64,000 bases of DNA from Lachnospiraceae bacterium (GCA_024690205.1 JAILCX010000088.1:1-64000); one strand, 5' to 3'; counted from the first letter of the stretch, positions 44,418 to 53,642 are shown. Made by a program: numbers and translations. The notes: generated by a model not told the origin, from the sequence alone.

Positions 44418-47400
44418 CTACATGCTTTTAACGCTCTTTTTGAGCGATTCGTATGTGCTCTTGAATATCTTTTCCGGAACTCCCTTTTCAAATACGTTGG
44501 GAAGTCCGACATATTGAAGTGTTTCCTTAAAGTACCAGTAGCTTTTGAGTGCCGTTATCTCCATATACTTTTCACATGCCTGCTCATAATCCTCGAGCGA
44601 AAGTGCATATATGTCAAGGGCAGCAAGAGCCGATGTTGCATATGAAATATAATAGCAGGGCTGAACAAAAATATGAGGGATATCAACCCATATATACACC
44701 TCGTCAAGTCCCATTACCGACTGGCCGTAATCATCGAGCAGTTCGGCATAATACTTTCCGAGTTCCTCTGTCGTTGCATCGGGGTTCTCATGAACATATA
44801 TTTCAAATTCCGCAACAAGGCATGCCTGGTATGCAGCGCTCATAAGATTGGCTATCTCTACGCATTTAAGATAATTACCGGTCTCTTCACCGTATATGTC
44901 TTCGTAATATCTGCAGAACAAAGCCTCAAGTCCCTGGGAATGTATCTCGCTCGTATCAAGGTTTGAAAAGCTCTCCATATCATTTTCCTGTGTATAGTAA
45001 GAGTTGTTGTAGTGTCCGAACTCATGAACATAGGTAAACACATCTTGGCTTGTCACATAAGGCGAATCAAAGATATAGGCATCACCGTAGTAGGGAAGAT
45101 CATACGTAAATCCTTTATCGGGCTTTGTCGGAGTACTCTTAAGATCAAAAAGATCACAGTCAAGAAGGTGTCCGAGTGACTTACGAAGCTCGGGATCAAC
45201 TTCATCGATATACTCATAGATAGCCTCAAATGTTGCCCTGTCATCTTCTGTGATATATCCGGGGTCGTATTCGCTTATCCTGTTACAAAGATTCTGTGAA
45301 CTTGTATAATATTCCTCACAAGTCTTTCTCATCTCCTTGCAGAGAGTCTTTACATCATCTACCGTGTAATCCCTTGCATAGACTGCATCATATGCGTATT
45401 CGGCATAGTTATCGTAGCCTTCCTCTTTTGCTATCTCATTTTCAAGGAGAACTATCTCCTTAAATATCTCGCCCATTACATCAGCCTTAGCTTTATACAG
45501 TCCGGCGTATATTTTTTTTACATCCTTGTAGGAAAGGGTTGCAGCTCTTTCATACAGCATATCAAGAGTCCACTCTTCGTCGTCATAATCGAAGTAGTAC
45601 TCCTCCATGCTTGCCTGTTCATATTCACTCTGAAGGCTCTCAAGCTTAAGCGACCTGTCTTTTTCCTCGTCGGTCATTTCCTCGTATTCCTTTAACGAAT
45701 CGACGATCGACGAATTAAGGACTGTATCTAGCGTTTCTTCATATGGTGAATTTGCTACGGTTCTTAATGCGGCAAGGAAAGCATCAGCATAGTCAAGAAT
45801 ATCCTCATGAATCCCTTCCTTAAGGTCAACAAGGTCATCATTTGCAACATCCTTGTAATATTCGATCTCAGCCATCCCGTAGCAGGTCTTCATGACTCTC
45901 AGGATCTCCACACCCTCCTCATAAAGACTGATGAGATGATCGGCCTCTTCATCGGATATCTCTTTTCCTTCTGCTTCTTTGGCAAGATCTTCCATCTCGG
46001 AGATGATCTCATCAAACCTGTCTGTGTCATAACTCAGCTCTGCCCTTTTTTCATAAGGAACATCCGAATGAACATTTGTCTGATATCTTGATATGGTCTT
46101 GTATAAATAAAGTGTGTAAGGAGATTTTTCATCAGTATATGTATTAACGAGCTCTATACCTGCCTCTTTGGCATTGTCTATACATACTCTGGAGAAGATA
46201 TATCTTCCACTCCAGTCCTTAAATGCATCAAGATCTATGTAGATATCTTCATTGGTATATTCATAATCTCTGTACGCATTCGTATTTGAAACATAGGTAC
46301 CCGAATACAAATAGCATCTGGCACCCCAGTTATCGAAATAGTCTTTGGACTCGGGGATCCTATCAAGTGCGGGAGCTATGATCTTCCTGAACTCGGTCTT
46401 GTAATACTGGGGATAATAGCCAAGATATCCGTCAAGAGTCTTTATGCCGTTATATTCAAGCACCGCAGGATAAAAGCCATATGCGACCGACCATTGTCCC
46501 GAATAATTGATGTCTTTTTTGGCCTTTTCAAAAAGGTCCTCGGAAAAGAACTCGTCATAAGTAAGTTCATTAGACGGTTTGTTGTGGACTATCCTCAGAT
46601 ACCTGTCATAGCAGGTATGGAAAAGATCGTTATAACGTGTATTTGAAAAAACTATTATAAGGATCGATATAAGTGCAAGGATTTCACATATCCATTTATG
46701 CTTGGGAATACGGTCATACAGTCTTTTAAGGACTATGAAAAATGCAACATACCAAAGGAAAGGATTTGAAAACTCTGTCCTTTGGAATTCAAAACCTTTT
46801 AACGGAGGCAGAATAAGCTCAAAGAGGTTCCTCATTGGTTCCCAATAGTAAAGTCCGTAGATCAGGGAATTAAACAGGATAAAGAGTAAAACTCCGTTGA
46901 AGCAGTCGGTAAATATCTTTTTTACCTGTTTTTCTTTGATATAAACAACGGTCTGATATACAAAGAACAAAAGACATACAGGCATCACAAAAAATCTGTG
47001 AACGCTGTCCGTATGCATATCACCGTATATTATGCTCTCTCCTATTCCGGAAAGGATACCAGAAAGACCAAGGCTTGGCTGTACCATGGAAACTCTTATC
47101 GTATCATGACCTTCGATCAGCATCATATAAAAGAGTCTGTACTCACACAGGATATAACCTGCCGAAAGAACAAAGACCGACAAAAGAACCTGCCATGGAA
47201 ATTTCTTTTTAGCGATCCATCGATAAATAAAATAGATGAAGATATATCCGATAAAGAATATTCCAAGATACGAAAAATAACTCAAAAGAGGGTAGAGCAA
47301 AAGACAGATAAACCAGATAATGTTCGGCTTATTGACTATCTTTCGCATTATAAATACCAAAATGGGGATAGAAGCAAAGGCTATTCCGAAGTTAGGGAAA

Positions 47401-47816
47401 AGATTGAGGATACCATATGCAAATCCCATAAGGACAACAAGATGAGAATACTTTTTGTAATCATCCCTGAAGATATCACGCCCGAGGATCCATGCTCCAA
47501 ACATGGCGATAAAGATCTTTAAGAACCAGCATGTGATGTAAGCTGCGTAATCCGGCAACAGGAAAAAGACCATCGTATAAAGATTAAATTCCGAGGGCAG
47601 AACATCCCTGCTTATTCCCGCAAGAAACGATGTGATCTCACCATGCGAAAAGAATGTTCCGCTGTCTTTCATCATCTTGTACTGGGGAATAAAAAGATCC
47701 AGATTATCATGCACGGATATAACACTGTTCCTGCCGGTAAGGATAAAAACAAGGCCGGCAAAAATGATAAATCCGATTATCGGTATAAGATAGAGCTTAT
47801 CTTTAATTTTCTTCAA
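44418..47816 (-). CDS. Fusion of a DUF6044-like polytopic membrane protein with an M3 family metallopeptidase
   Basis: 1132 residues from a TTG at 47816 with GGGAG upstream. Residues 1-about 420 carry about eleven or twelve membrane helices beginning at VHDNLDLFIPQYKMMKDSG, resembling DUF6044 (Bacillus YkoS-like) proteins linked to surface-polymer synthesis; about 420-575 is a soluble extracytoplasmic part. From about residue 600 to the end is an M3/oligoendopeptidase-F-type peptidase. Its zinc motif HEFGH is at residues 931-935, the third ligand is probably E957 in TSEIHSQGLEALF, and the C-terminal LQYVGLPNVFEKG is typical. No stop, frameshift or plausible internal start lies at the junction. 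It overlaps the GT2 gene by 14 bases. Confidence 0.85.
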   Translation of the reverse strand: MKKIKDKLYLIPIIGFIIFAGLVFILTGRNSVISVHDNLDLFIPQYKMMKDSGTFFSHGEITSFLAGISRDVLPSEFNLYTMVFFLLPDYAAYITCWFLKIFIAMFGAWILGRDIFRDDYKKYSHLVVLMGFAYGILNLFPNFGIAFASIPILVFIMRKIVNKPNIIWFICLLLYPLLSYFSYLGIFFIGYIFIYFIYRWIAKKKFPWQVLLSVFVLSAGYILCEYRLFYMMLIEGHDTIRVSMVQPSLGLSGILSGIGESIIYGDMHTDSVHRFFVMPVCLLFFVYQTVVYIKEKQVKKIFTDCFNGVLLFILFNSLIYGLYYWEPMRNLFELILPPLKGFEFQRTEFSNPFLWYVAFFIVLKRLYDRIPKHKWICEILALISILIIVFSNTRYNDLFHTCYDRYLRIVHNKPSNELTYDEFFSEDLFEKAKKDINYSGQWSVAYGFYPAVLEYNGIKTLDGYLGYYPQYYKTEFRKIIAPALDRIPESKDYFDNWGARCYLYSGTYVSNTNAYRDYEYTNEDIYIDLDAFKDWSGRYIFSRVCIDNAKEAGIELVNTYTDEKSPYTLYLYKTISRYQTNVHSDVPYEKRAELSYDTDRFDEIISEMEDLAKEAEGKEISDEEADHLISLYEEGVEILRVMKTCYGMAEIEYYKDVANDDLVDLKEGIHEDILDYADAFLAALRTVANSPYEETLDTVLNSSIVDSLKEYEEMTDEEKDRSLKLESLQSEYEQASMEEYYFDYDDEEWTLDMLYERAATLSYKDVKKIYAGLYKAKADVMGEIFKEIVLLENEIAKEEGYDNYAEYAYDAVYARDYTVDDVKTLCKEMRKTCEEYYTSSQNLCNRISEYDPGYITEDDRATFEAIYEYIDEVDPELRKSLGHLLDCDLFDLKSTPTKPDKGFTYDLPYYGDAYIFDSPYVTSQDVFTYVHEFGHYNNSYYTQENDMESFSNLDTSEIHSQGLEALFCRYYEDIYGEETGNYLKCVEIANLMSAAYQACLVAEFEIYVHENPDATTEELGKYYAELLDDYGQSVMGLDEVYIWVDIPHIFVQPCYYISYATSALAALDIYALSLEDYEQACEKYMEITALKSYWYFKETLQYVGLPNVFEKGVPEKIFKSTYESLKKSVKSM

Positions 47817-48747
47817 GTTTCTCCCGCTCCTTGCGGCATACTGTCATAAATCTGTACTCAAAATCCCTGCGGTTTTGGTTGTTGACCTGCGAAAGAGTAA
47901 GTCCCGTAAAGAAAGTCTGGAGTGCGGCTATCATAACAAATCCGCACACGATCAATGTAGGGAATTTAGCTACAAGTCCCGTTTCAAGGTAATCAACAAG
48001 CACCGGTACAAAGAATCCTATTCCGAAAAGTGCAAGTATCACGGCAACTATGCTAAAGAAAGCCATTGGTTTATAGTCCCGATAGAGCCTTACTATCGTG
48101 CTTAATACTTTAAATCCGTCTGAATACGTATTAAGCTTTGACTCCGAGCCCTCGGGTCTGTCTCGGTATTCAACCACAACATTATCTATCTGCATATTGT
48201 TCTGAACCGCGAATATCGTCATCTCGGTCTCTATCTCAAATCCTTTTGATAAAACGGGGAACGTTTTTACGAATCCGTAACTGAATGCCCTGAATCCCGT
48301 CATGATATCCTTTATCTTACAATCAAAAAGGTTATTTATCGTTGCACGGACCATGCTGTTTCCGAAGTTATGGAACGGTCTTTTGTTTTCCGTAAAATAT
48401 GTTGAAGAAAGCCTGTCCCCGACGACCATATCGGAGTTATGCTCAAGCACGAGCTTTGACATCTCGGTTGCATATTCCATGGGGTAAGTATCGTCTCCGT
48501 CCACCATGATATAGCATTCGGCATCGATTTCCCTGAACATCCTTCTTATAACGTTTCCCTTTCCCTGCATAAACTCGTACCGTACTACGGCTCCGGCTTC
48601 TTTTGCGATCCTGTCGGTTCCGTCGGTCGAGTTGTTGTCATAGACATAGATCACGGCACCCGGAAGAGCCTTTTTTGTATCCTCTATGACTTTTTTGATC
48701 GTTTTGGATTCGTTGTAACAAGGGATAAGAACAGCTATTTTATCCAT
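47803..48747 (-). CDS. Glycosyltransferase family 2, polyprenyl-phosphate type
   Basis: 314 residues. GT-A fold with IAVLIPCYNESKTIKKVIED at the N-terminus, the metal-binding Asp pair in MVDGDDTYPMEY near 95, DIMTGFRAFSYGF near 150, and two C-terminal membrane helices (about 235-290). It resembles dolichol/undecaprenyl-phosphate sugar synthases that supply lipid-linked sugars for GT-C-type membrane transferases. The downstream gene, overlapping by 14 bases, is a polytopic protein that could be the acceptor partner. Confidence 0.88.
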   Translation of the reverse strand: MDKIAVLIPCYNESKTIKKVIEDTKKALPGAVIYVYDNNSTDGTDRIAKEAGAVVRYEFMQGKGNVIRRMFREIDAECYIMVDGDDTYPMEYATEMSKLVLEHNSDMVVGDRLSSTYFTENKRPFHNFGNSMVRATINNLFDCKIKDIMTGFRAFSYGFVKTFPVLSKGFEIETEMTIFAVQNNMQIDNVVVEYRDRPEGSESKLNTYSDGFKVLSTIVRLYRDYKPMAFFSIVAVILALFGIGFFVPVLVDYLETGLVAKFPTLIVCGFVMIAALQTFFTGLTLSQVNNQNRRDFEYRFMTVCRKEREKLEEN

Positions 48748-48766
48748 GTTGTTTCCTTTCCTTAGT

Positions 48767-49840
48767 TTATTTTACGGCAAGTTTTATGATCTTTTCGCAA
48801 AGCTCATCAAATGATATCCCTACAGCTGCTGCCTCCTGGGGAACAAGGGATGTGGGTGTCATGCCGGGAAGAGTATTTGCTTCAAGGCAATAGAATTCTT
48901 TAGTCTCATCATCCATCATGAAGTCCATTCTGGCATATGAATTAAGTCTCATCGCCTTGAATACTTTTTCCGCACAGCGCTGCATATCTTCGGTAACTTT
49001 CGCCGGAAGATCGGCGGGACATGTTTCAACGGTCGCTCCTGCCTGGTACTTGTTCTTATAATCGTAGAAACCTACCTTGGGAGCTATCTCTATTATGGGA
49101 AGTGCTTTTCCGTCCATAACGCAGATAGAAAACTCTCTTCCCTTGATATACTGCTCGATGACCGCCTCATTATCGTACTTATATGCCTCATTCATGGCAT
49201 TTTCAAAATCATCTTCGGAATTGGCTATCGATACTCCGACGCTGGATCCTCCGCAGGTTGCTTTTACAATACAGGGATAACCGACCTCGTTAACAAAGCT
49301 TCCGTTCTCAACCTGCTTTTTGTAATCTTCCTTTTTGATACGGATACCTTTGGGCGTCGGGATGTTATAAGCTCTGAACATATCCTTTGTCAGTCCCTTA
49401 TCCATGCAAAGGGCACTGCTTACGTAATCGTTTCCGGTATATGTGATGCCCATGAGGTCAAAATATGCCTGTATCTTTCCGTTTTCTCCGTTTTCTCCGT
49501 GAAGCGCCATGAAAACAACATCCGCTTCCTGGCAGATGGCAATTACGTTGGGGCCAAAGTAACTCCTGCCTCCGTCAGATCGCATCGCTTTTATCTTTTC
49601 GATATCCGGATCGATCTCTTTTATATCCGCAATATCCCTGGTCCAGTCTCTTTCATCTTTGAAAAGGGCCTTGATACCCACTTTCTTTTCTTCTTCCGAA
49701 AGCTCATATCCCAAAAACGCATCGATGAGGATGACTTCATGGCCGTTCCTCTCAAGTGCTTTATAGATCTGCTTTCCCGTGATAAGGGAAACATCTCTTT
49801 CGGTGCTGGTCCCTCCTGCAAGTACAACAATCCTACTCAT
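48767..49840 (-). CDS. ddl: D-alanine--D-alanine ligase
   Basis: 357 residues starting MSRIVVLAGGTSTERDVSLI. ATP-grasp motifs: ALHGENGENGKIQAYFDL, CGGSSVGVSIANSED, and the C-terminal ARMDFMMDDETKEFYCLEANTLPGM. A longer start (49867) overlaps the murF stop as TAATG but has no Shine-Dalgarno; ATG 49840 with AAAGGCGG upstream matches the usual start. It joins two D-alanines, substrate of the adjacent MurF. Confidence 0.95.
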   Translation of the reverse strand: MSRIVVLAGGTSTERDVSLITGKQIYKALERNGHEVILIDAFLGYELSEEEKKVGIKALFKDERDWTRDIADIKEIDPDIEKIKAMRSDGGRSYFGPNVIAICQEADVVFMALHGENGENGKIQAYFDLMGITYTGNDYVSSALCMDKGLTKDMFRAYNIPTPKGIRIKKEDYKKQVENGSFVNEVGYPCIVKATCGGSSVGVSIANSEDDFENAMNEAYKYDNEAVIEQYIKGREFSICVMDGKALPIIEIAPKVGFYDYKNKYQAGATVETCPADLPAKVTEDMQRCAEKVFKAMRLNSYARMDFMMDDETKEFYCLEANTLPGMTPTSLVPQEAAAVGISFDELCEKIIKLAVK

Positions 49841-49866
49841 CGGTCTTTTGCCGCCTTTCTTTATCA

Positions 49867-51249
49867 TTAAGCCGTGAGGCTTTCAACTATCTTTTCAAAA
49901 TGCATTCCATGCGATGCTTTTATTAGGATCGAATCATTTCCCCGTAAAATACCGGGAAGCTCCTCCATCGCTTCTTCTTTGGTCTTAAAGTAATAAACGG
50001 CTTTGTCTTTACCGTCGGCTCCGTTTTTTGCAGCCTCGTACATGTTTTTTGAAAGGTCTCCTATCGTGATGAGAATGTCAACACCATGTAAAAAGGCATA
50101 TTCTCCTATCGAAGAGTGAAGCTTTGCTTCGTCGGCTCCAAGCTCAAACATGTCTCCGAGTATCGCAACCTTTCTGGTATCCGCTTTATCAAGAAGATCT
50201 ATGGCTGCTTTCATCGAAGCCGGATTGGCATTATAGCAGTCATCTATGATCGTATATTTTTCCGTCCTAATTATATTTGATCTTCCGGACGTCGATCCAG
50301 CACGGGAAAGACCTTCCTTTATCTCATTCTCACTGAGGCCGTACTCTATTCCGACTGCTACCGCACTAAGTACATTATAGATCATGTGATCTCCGGGCAA
50401 GGATATTTTTATATCGATCTTTCCGCTTTTTCCGTTCATATTATAGAATACGGAAGCCTCAGATCCCAGAAGTCCCTTGTTCACTATATCGGCGGCGTAG
50501 ACATCGTTTGTCTCCTGCATTCCGAAATAAGTTATCTCACGTTCATACGGCTTTTTGAAGCTTATCAGTTTGTCATCATCCCCGTTAAATATGACAGCGC
50601 CTTGGGGATTCATGAACTTCAGCATCTGCGTCTTTTCTTTAAGAACACCATCCCTGTCTATAAGCTTTTCAAGGTGACATTTTCCTATATTTGTTATGAC
50701 GCATGTGTCAGGTTTTGACACAGATGCAAGTTCCGACATTTCTCCGAAGTCGGATATACCCATCTCTACCACTGCTATCTCATGCTCTTTTCTTATGGAT
50801 AAAAGGGTAAGAGGCATCCCGACAGCATTGTTAAAATTCCCCTGAGTCTTTAATACGTTATATCTGGCCGAAAGGGTTGCTGCTATAAATTCCTTTGTAC
50901 TTGTCTTTCCGACGGAACCGGTTATCCCGATAACGGGGATATCAAGGATGCTGCGATAATATGCAGCGACATCGGTAAGTGCTTTAAAGCTGTCATTGAC
51001 AAGAATATAGGGAACGCTGCAATCAGAGGGTTCCTTTTCACAGATCACACCCAAAGCCCCTTTTGATGCAACATCGGGTATGAAAGAGTGTCCGTCGACA
51101 CGCTCACCGACCGTTGCGATAAAGATGCCACCCTCGGTTATAAGTCTTGAATCTATTACAACGCAGGATGCTTCAGCATCATTGCCGTTGTCGTTTTTTA
51201 GGATACCGCCGCATGCTTTGGCGATACTTTTTAATGTCAGGCCTTTCAT
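49867..51249 (-). CDS. murF: UDP-N-acetylmuramoyl-tripeptide--D-alanyl-D-alanine ligase MurF
   Basis: 460 residues. The N-terminal domain has VVIDSRLITEGGIFIAT; the ATP loop is GITGSVGKTSTKEFIAAT near 110; NFNNAVGMPLTLLSI and DDCYNANPASMKAAID complete the Mur ligase pattern. It adds D-Ala-D-Ala to the UDP-MurNAc-tripeptide. It overlaps plsC by four bases upstream and couples to ddl downstream. Confidence 0.96.
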   Translation of the reverse strand: MKGLTLKSIAKACGGILKNDNGNDAEASCVVIDSRLITEGGIFIATVGERVDGHSFIPDVASKGALGVICEKEPSDCSVPYILVNDSFKALTDVAAYYRSILDIPVIGITGSVGKTSTKEFIAATLSARYNVLKTQGNFNNAVGMPLTLLSIRKEHEIAVVEMGISDFGEMSELASVSKPDTCVITNIGKCHLEKLIDRDGVLKEKTQMLKFMNPQGAVIFNGDDDKLISFKKPYEREITYFGMQETNDVYAADIVNKGLLGSEASVFYNMNGKSGKIDIKISLPGDHMIYNVLSAVAVGIEYGLSENEIKEGLSRAGSTSGRSNIIRTEKYTIIDDCYNANPASMKAAIDLLDKADTRKVAILGDMFELGADEAKLHSSIGEYAFLHGVDILITIGDLSKNMYEAAKNGADGKDKAVYYFKTKEEAMEELPGILRGNDSILIKASHGMHFEKIVESLTA

Positions 51250-51989
51250 CGGTTTTGTGCTTCCTCTTTAAGTTTTTGATATGTCCCGATCATGATATCC
51301 CTTGTATAGGCACCGATGTGTTTTTTATCTTCCGCATCAAGTTCCCCGACTATTATCGGTTTCCCGAAATCAATATAAACGTCCGATGACTTAATGAAGG
51401 GGAGGTGATCTTCAAGGAGGCTCGACATGTTATACATGGTAACGGGTATGATCGGACAGCCTGACTTGGTCGCGATCTTAAAGCTGCCTTCATGGAATGG
51501 CAGCATGTCATCTTCCGTCCTGTTCCTTGTACCCTCCGGATAGATACAGATCGAATAGCCTCCCTTAACAAGATCTATCGCTGCAAGTATCACTTTGAGT
51601 CCCTGCTTGATATCATCCCTATCAAGGAAAAGGTTATGAAGAACCTTCATCCACCAGGCAAGAAAAGGAATCTTTTCCCATTCTTTTTTGGAGATCATCG
51701 AAGTAAAACCCGGGAAGATACAATACGTAACAATGATGTCATAAAAGCTTCTGTGATTCGCAATATACAGGACTGCTTCATCTTTGGGGATATTTTCGAG
51801 TCCGCTTAAATGGACCTTTGCCCCCGATAAGAATCTTAATATCTTAAATTCAACCCTCATGGCTCCGATCGACATCCTGTCCCTTAACTTCATACTGAAA
51901 ACTCCGACCAAAAGGCAAAGCAGCATATACGGCAATGTAACCACAGCCGTGATCAGTATCTCGATCGCTACAATAATTGTTCTTATCAA
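51246..51989 (-). CDS. plsC: 1-acyl-sn-glycerol-3-phosphate acyltransferase
   Basis: 247 residues from a TTG at 51989 with GGAGGAAT upstream. The HX4D motif is in YIANHRSFYDIIVTY near 77, followed by YPEGTRNRTEDDM and IIPVTMYNMSSLL. An N-terminal membrane helix (about 5-27) anchors it. It makes phosphatidic acid for membrane lipids. It sits between the GH9-like lipoprotein and murF, overlapping murF by four bases. Confidence 0.92.
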   Translation of the reverse strand: MIRTIIVAIEILITAVVTLPYMLLCLLVGVFSMKLRDRMSIGAMRVEFKILRFLSGAKVHLSGLENIPKDEAVLYIANHRSFYDIIVTYCIFPGFTSMISKKEWEKIPFLAWWMKVLHNLFLDRDDIKQGLKVILAAIDLVKGGYSICIYPEGTRNRTEDDMLPFHEGSFKIATKSGCPIIPVTMYNMSSLLEDHLPFIKSSDVYIDFGKPIIVGELDAEDKKHIGAYTRDIMIGTYQKLKEEAQNR

Positions 51990-51991
51990 TT

Positions 51992-53557
51992 CTATTCCTC
52001 CACAAATCCGTCCCTGCTCATCATCCTGCTCAGCATGAAGATCAATTCGGAATTGGTCCCGAACTGCTTCATTATCCCGAGTGAATCATGCAGCTGTCTG
52101 TAACTGAACTCACCGACATTATCTATATAGGAAACCGACATGCCGTTTCTGCCCAGAATATAATGCAGACTGTTTACAAGGACATTATCATATTCGTTGT
52201 TTGTTATTATATGATCGACAACAGTCATAACGAGCATGTCGGAAAGCAGTTCGGTGCAGTCCGCCGCGATCGGACCTTCCGGTACGAGCAGAGCACTGTT
52301 CCTTGATTTTTCCGATATTTCCTCTGCTTCTTTCAATATAGCGTTTATGGCTGTAGTGCAATAATCTCTGTTAACGCTTACTTTTGTGTTTATATATGTT
52401 ACAAGTCCCTGGACCGTAATCTCGTCAGGATCATCAAGAACCGGAGATGATCCGAAATACGAATCTATATACGTCTGGCACTGCTCGGATCCCGATGCTC
52501 TGTATATCTCACATGCTGCCGCAAGCTTAAACGGAGTGTTTCCTTCACCTGCTTCCTCATTAAGCAAAGAATACTTAAACGCCCTGTCCGCAGCCTTTAA
52601 ACACATGGTTGCAAACTCTATGTCATACGTCTGGTAGAAATACCCGAATTTGGCTACGGCAAACGCAAATGCACGGGCCGATTCCATGTCCGGTTTTTCC
52701 ACATAGATCATCATCCCGGGACCGTTCGATCCGGGAGTTACGGTTATTCCCGAAAAGACCGCTCCTGTTTCATCATCCTGCATCTTAAGGAACCATTCGG
52801 TTTCATATCTTGCTTCATCAAGAATATCGGGTATCCCGTTCCCGCTTTCAGGAATTCCGGTATCATCCGTAAAAGCGTCAGGGAATAATTCGTACGAAAG
52901 AAGCAGACATCCCATTACCTTTGATGATGAGACAATGTCTTTGGAGCCTGTGCTGTCCTGATGCCATCCTCCGGTCACGTCTCTTTGAACCGTCATATCC
53001 TGTCTTAATACGGCATTTTGGGTGTGACAGGCATTATGAGCGTTAACTCCGGCCTGATCTTCGGTAAGGGTTATCCCACACCTGTTATAATAGTATGTCC
53101 TGCAGGCTTCTCTGAAAATATCATCATAAAGATTGCTGCCTATATCAAAAGTATATGATCTGCCAAGGTGCTTTGACTCTATATAGTATGTTCCGGGTGT
53201 ATCATATTCCGAAAAATCAGCAACTCCGATCTCGGAAGAATAATCGTCGTAATATCCCTTGCTTTCGACTTTACCCGTAAAAACAGTCTTGAGCGTAGAT
53301 GCATCCACCAATTCAAATTCTTCCGGAAGATCCTTTCCGTACATGAAAGAGAGCTTTCTTGAACCGGGCTCATATCCTAACTGATCCGTTAAGATATGCG
53401 GTCTGCTCATGGGAACATCGTATGAAATAACTGCCTCGTTTTCCATGGAAACAAACGTTGAATCGGCATCGGGAGATACTTTGTAAACCCCCGTTCCGGA
53501 ACATCCTGTAAGTACCAGTGCTGCGGTTATTATCAATGCTGACGTTTTTTTACACAT
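51992..53557 (-). CDS. Lipoprotein with a degenerate GH9-like (endoglucanase-type) domain
   Basis: 521 residues. A lipobox LVLTGC places the lipidated cysteine at residue 19, so the protein is anchored outside the membrane. Residues about 50-145 form the CelD-type Ig-like domain (RPHILTDQLGYEPGSRKLSF), and about 150-515 the six-hairpin GH9 domain (CRTYYYNRCGI, then GIPDILDEARYETEWFLKMQ, then LHYILGRNGMSVSY). The GH9 catalytic base motif DAGDYGKY is replaced by GGWHQDSTGSKDIV and the C-terminal His-Arg and Asp/Glu segment is altered, so it may be inactive or have another substrate. It lies upstream of plsC-murF-ddl. Confidence 0.78.
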   Translation of the reverse strand: MCKKTSALIITAALVLTGCSGTGVYKVSPDADSTFVSMENEAVISYDVPMSRPHILTDQLGYEPGSRKLSFMYGKDLPEEFELVDASTLKTVFTGKVESKGYYDDYSSEIGVADFSEYDTPGTYYIESKHLGRSYTFDIGSNLYDDIFREACRTYYYNRCGITLTEDQAGVNAHNACHTQNAVLRQDMTVQRDVTGGWHQDSTGSKDIVSSSKVMGCLLLSYELFPDAFTDDTGIPESGNGIPDILDEARYETEWFLKMQDDETGAVFSGITVTPGSNGPGMMIYVEKPDMESARAFAFAVAKFGYFYQTYDIEFATMCLKAADRAFKYSLLNEEAGEGNTPFKLAAACEIYRASGSEQCQTYIDSYFGSSPVLDDPDEITVQGLVTYINTKVSVNRDYCTTAINAILKEAEEISEKSRNSALLVPEGPIAADCTELLSDMLVMTVVDHIITNNEYDNVLVNSLHYILGRNGMSVSYIDNVGEFSYRQLHDSLGIMKQFGTNSELIFMLSRMMSRDGFVEE

Positions 53558-53566
53558 ACAAAGTTT

Positions 53567-53595
53567 ATTATACCACAGAAATGGGGTTTTCTGTG
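53567..53595 (-). promoter_or_regulatory. Extended -10 promoter and inverted-repeat operator of the GH9-like lipoprotein gene
   Basis: On the minus strand TGGTATAAT (53567-53575) is an extended -10 box, with transcription expected near 53560, about three bases before the ATG at 53557. There is no -35 box; instead a perfect 8-bp inverted repeat, CACAGAAA (53574-53581) and TTTCTGTG (53588-53595), occupies the spacer and -35 region. Confidence 0.6.
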
Positions 53596-53608
53596 CATTT
53601 GGGGGCTA

Positions 53609-53635
53609 TAAACTTTCGCCCCATATTGCCGATAT
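53609..53635 (+). promoter_or_regulatory. Sigma-28 (SigD/FliA) promoter
   Basis: TAAA (53609-53612), exactly 15 bases, then GCCGATAT (53628-53635), the textbook sigma-28 consensus TAAA-N15-GCCGATAA with one change. Start point expected near 53643. Confidence 0.85.
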
Positions 53636-53642
53636 ATTATTT

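Noticed and set aside
46998..47522. 174-residue plus-strand frame opposite the membrane part of the fusion protein
   Set aside because: Highly charged nonsense-like sequence antisense to hydrophobic codons, no ribosome-binding site; a shadow.
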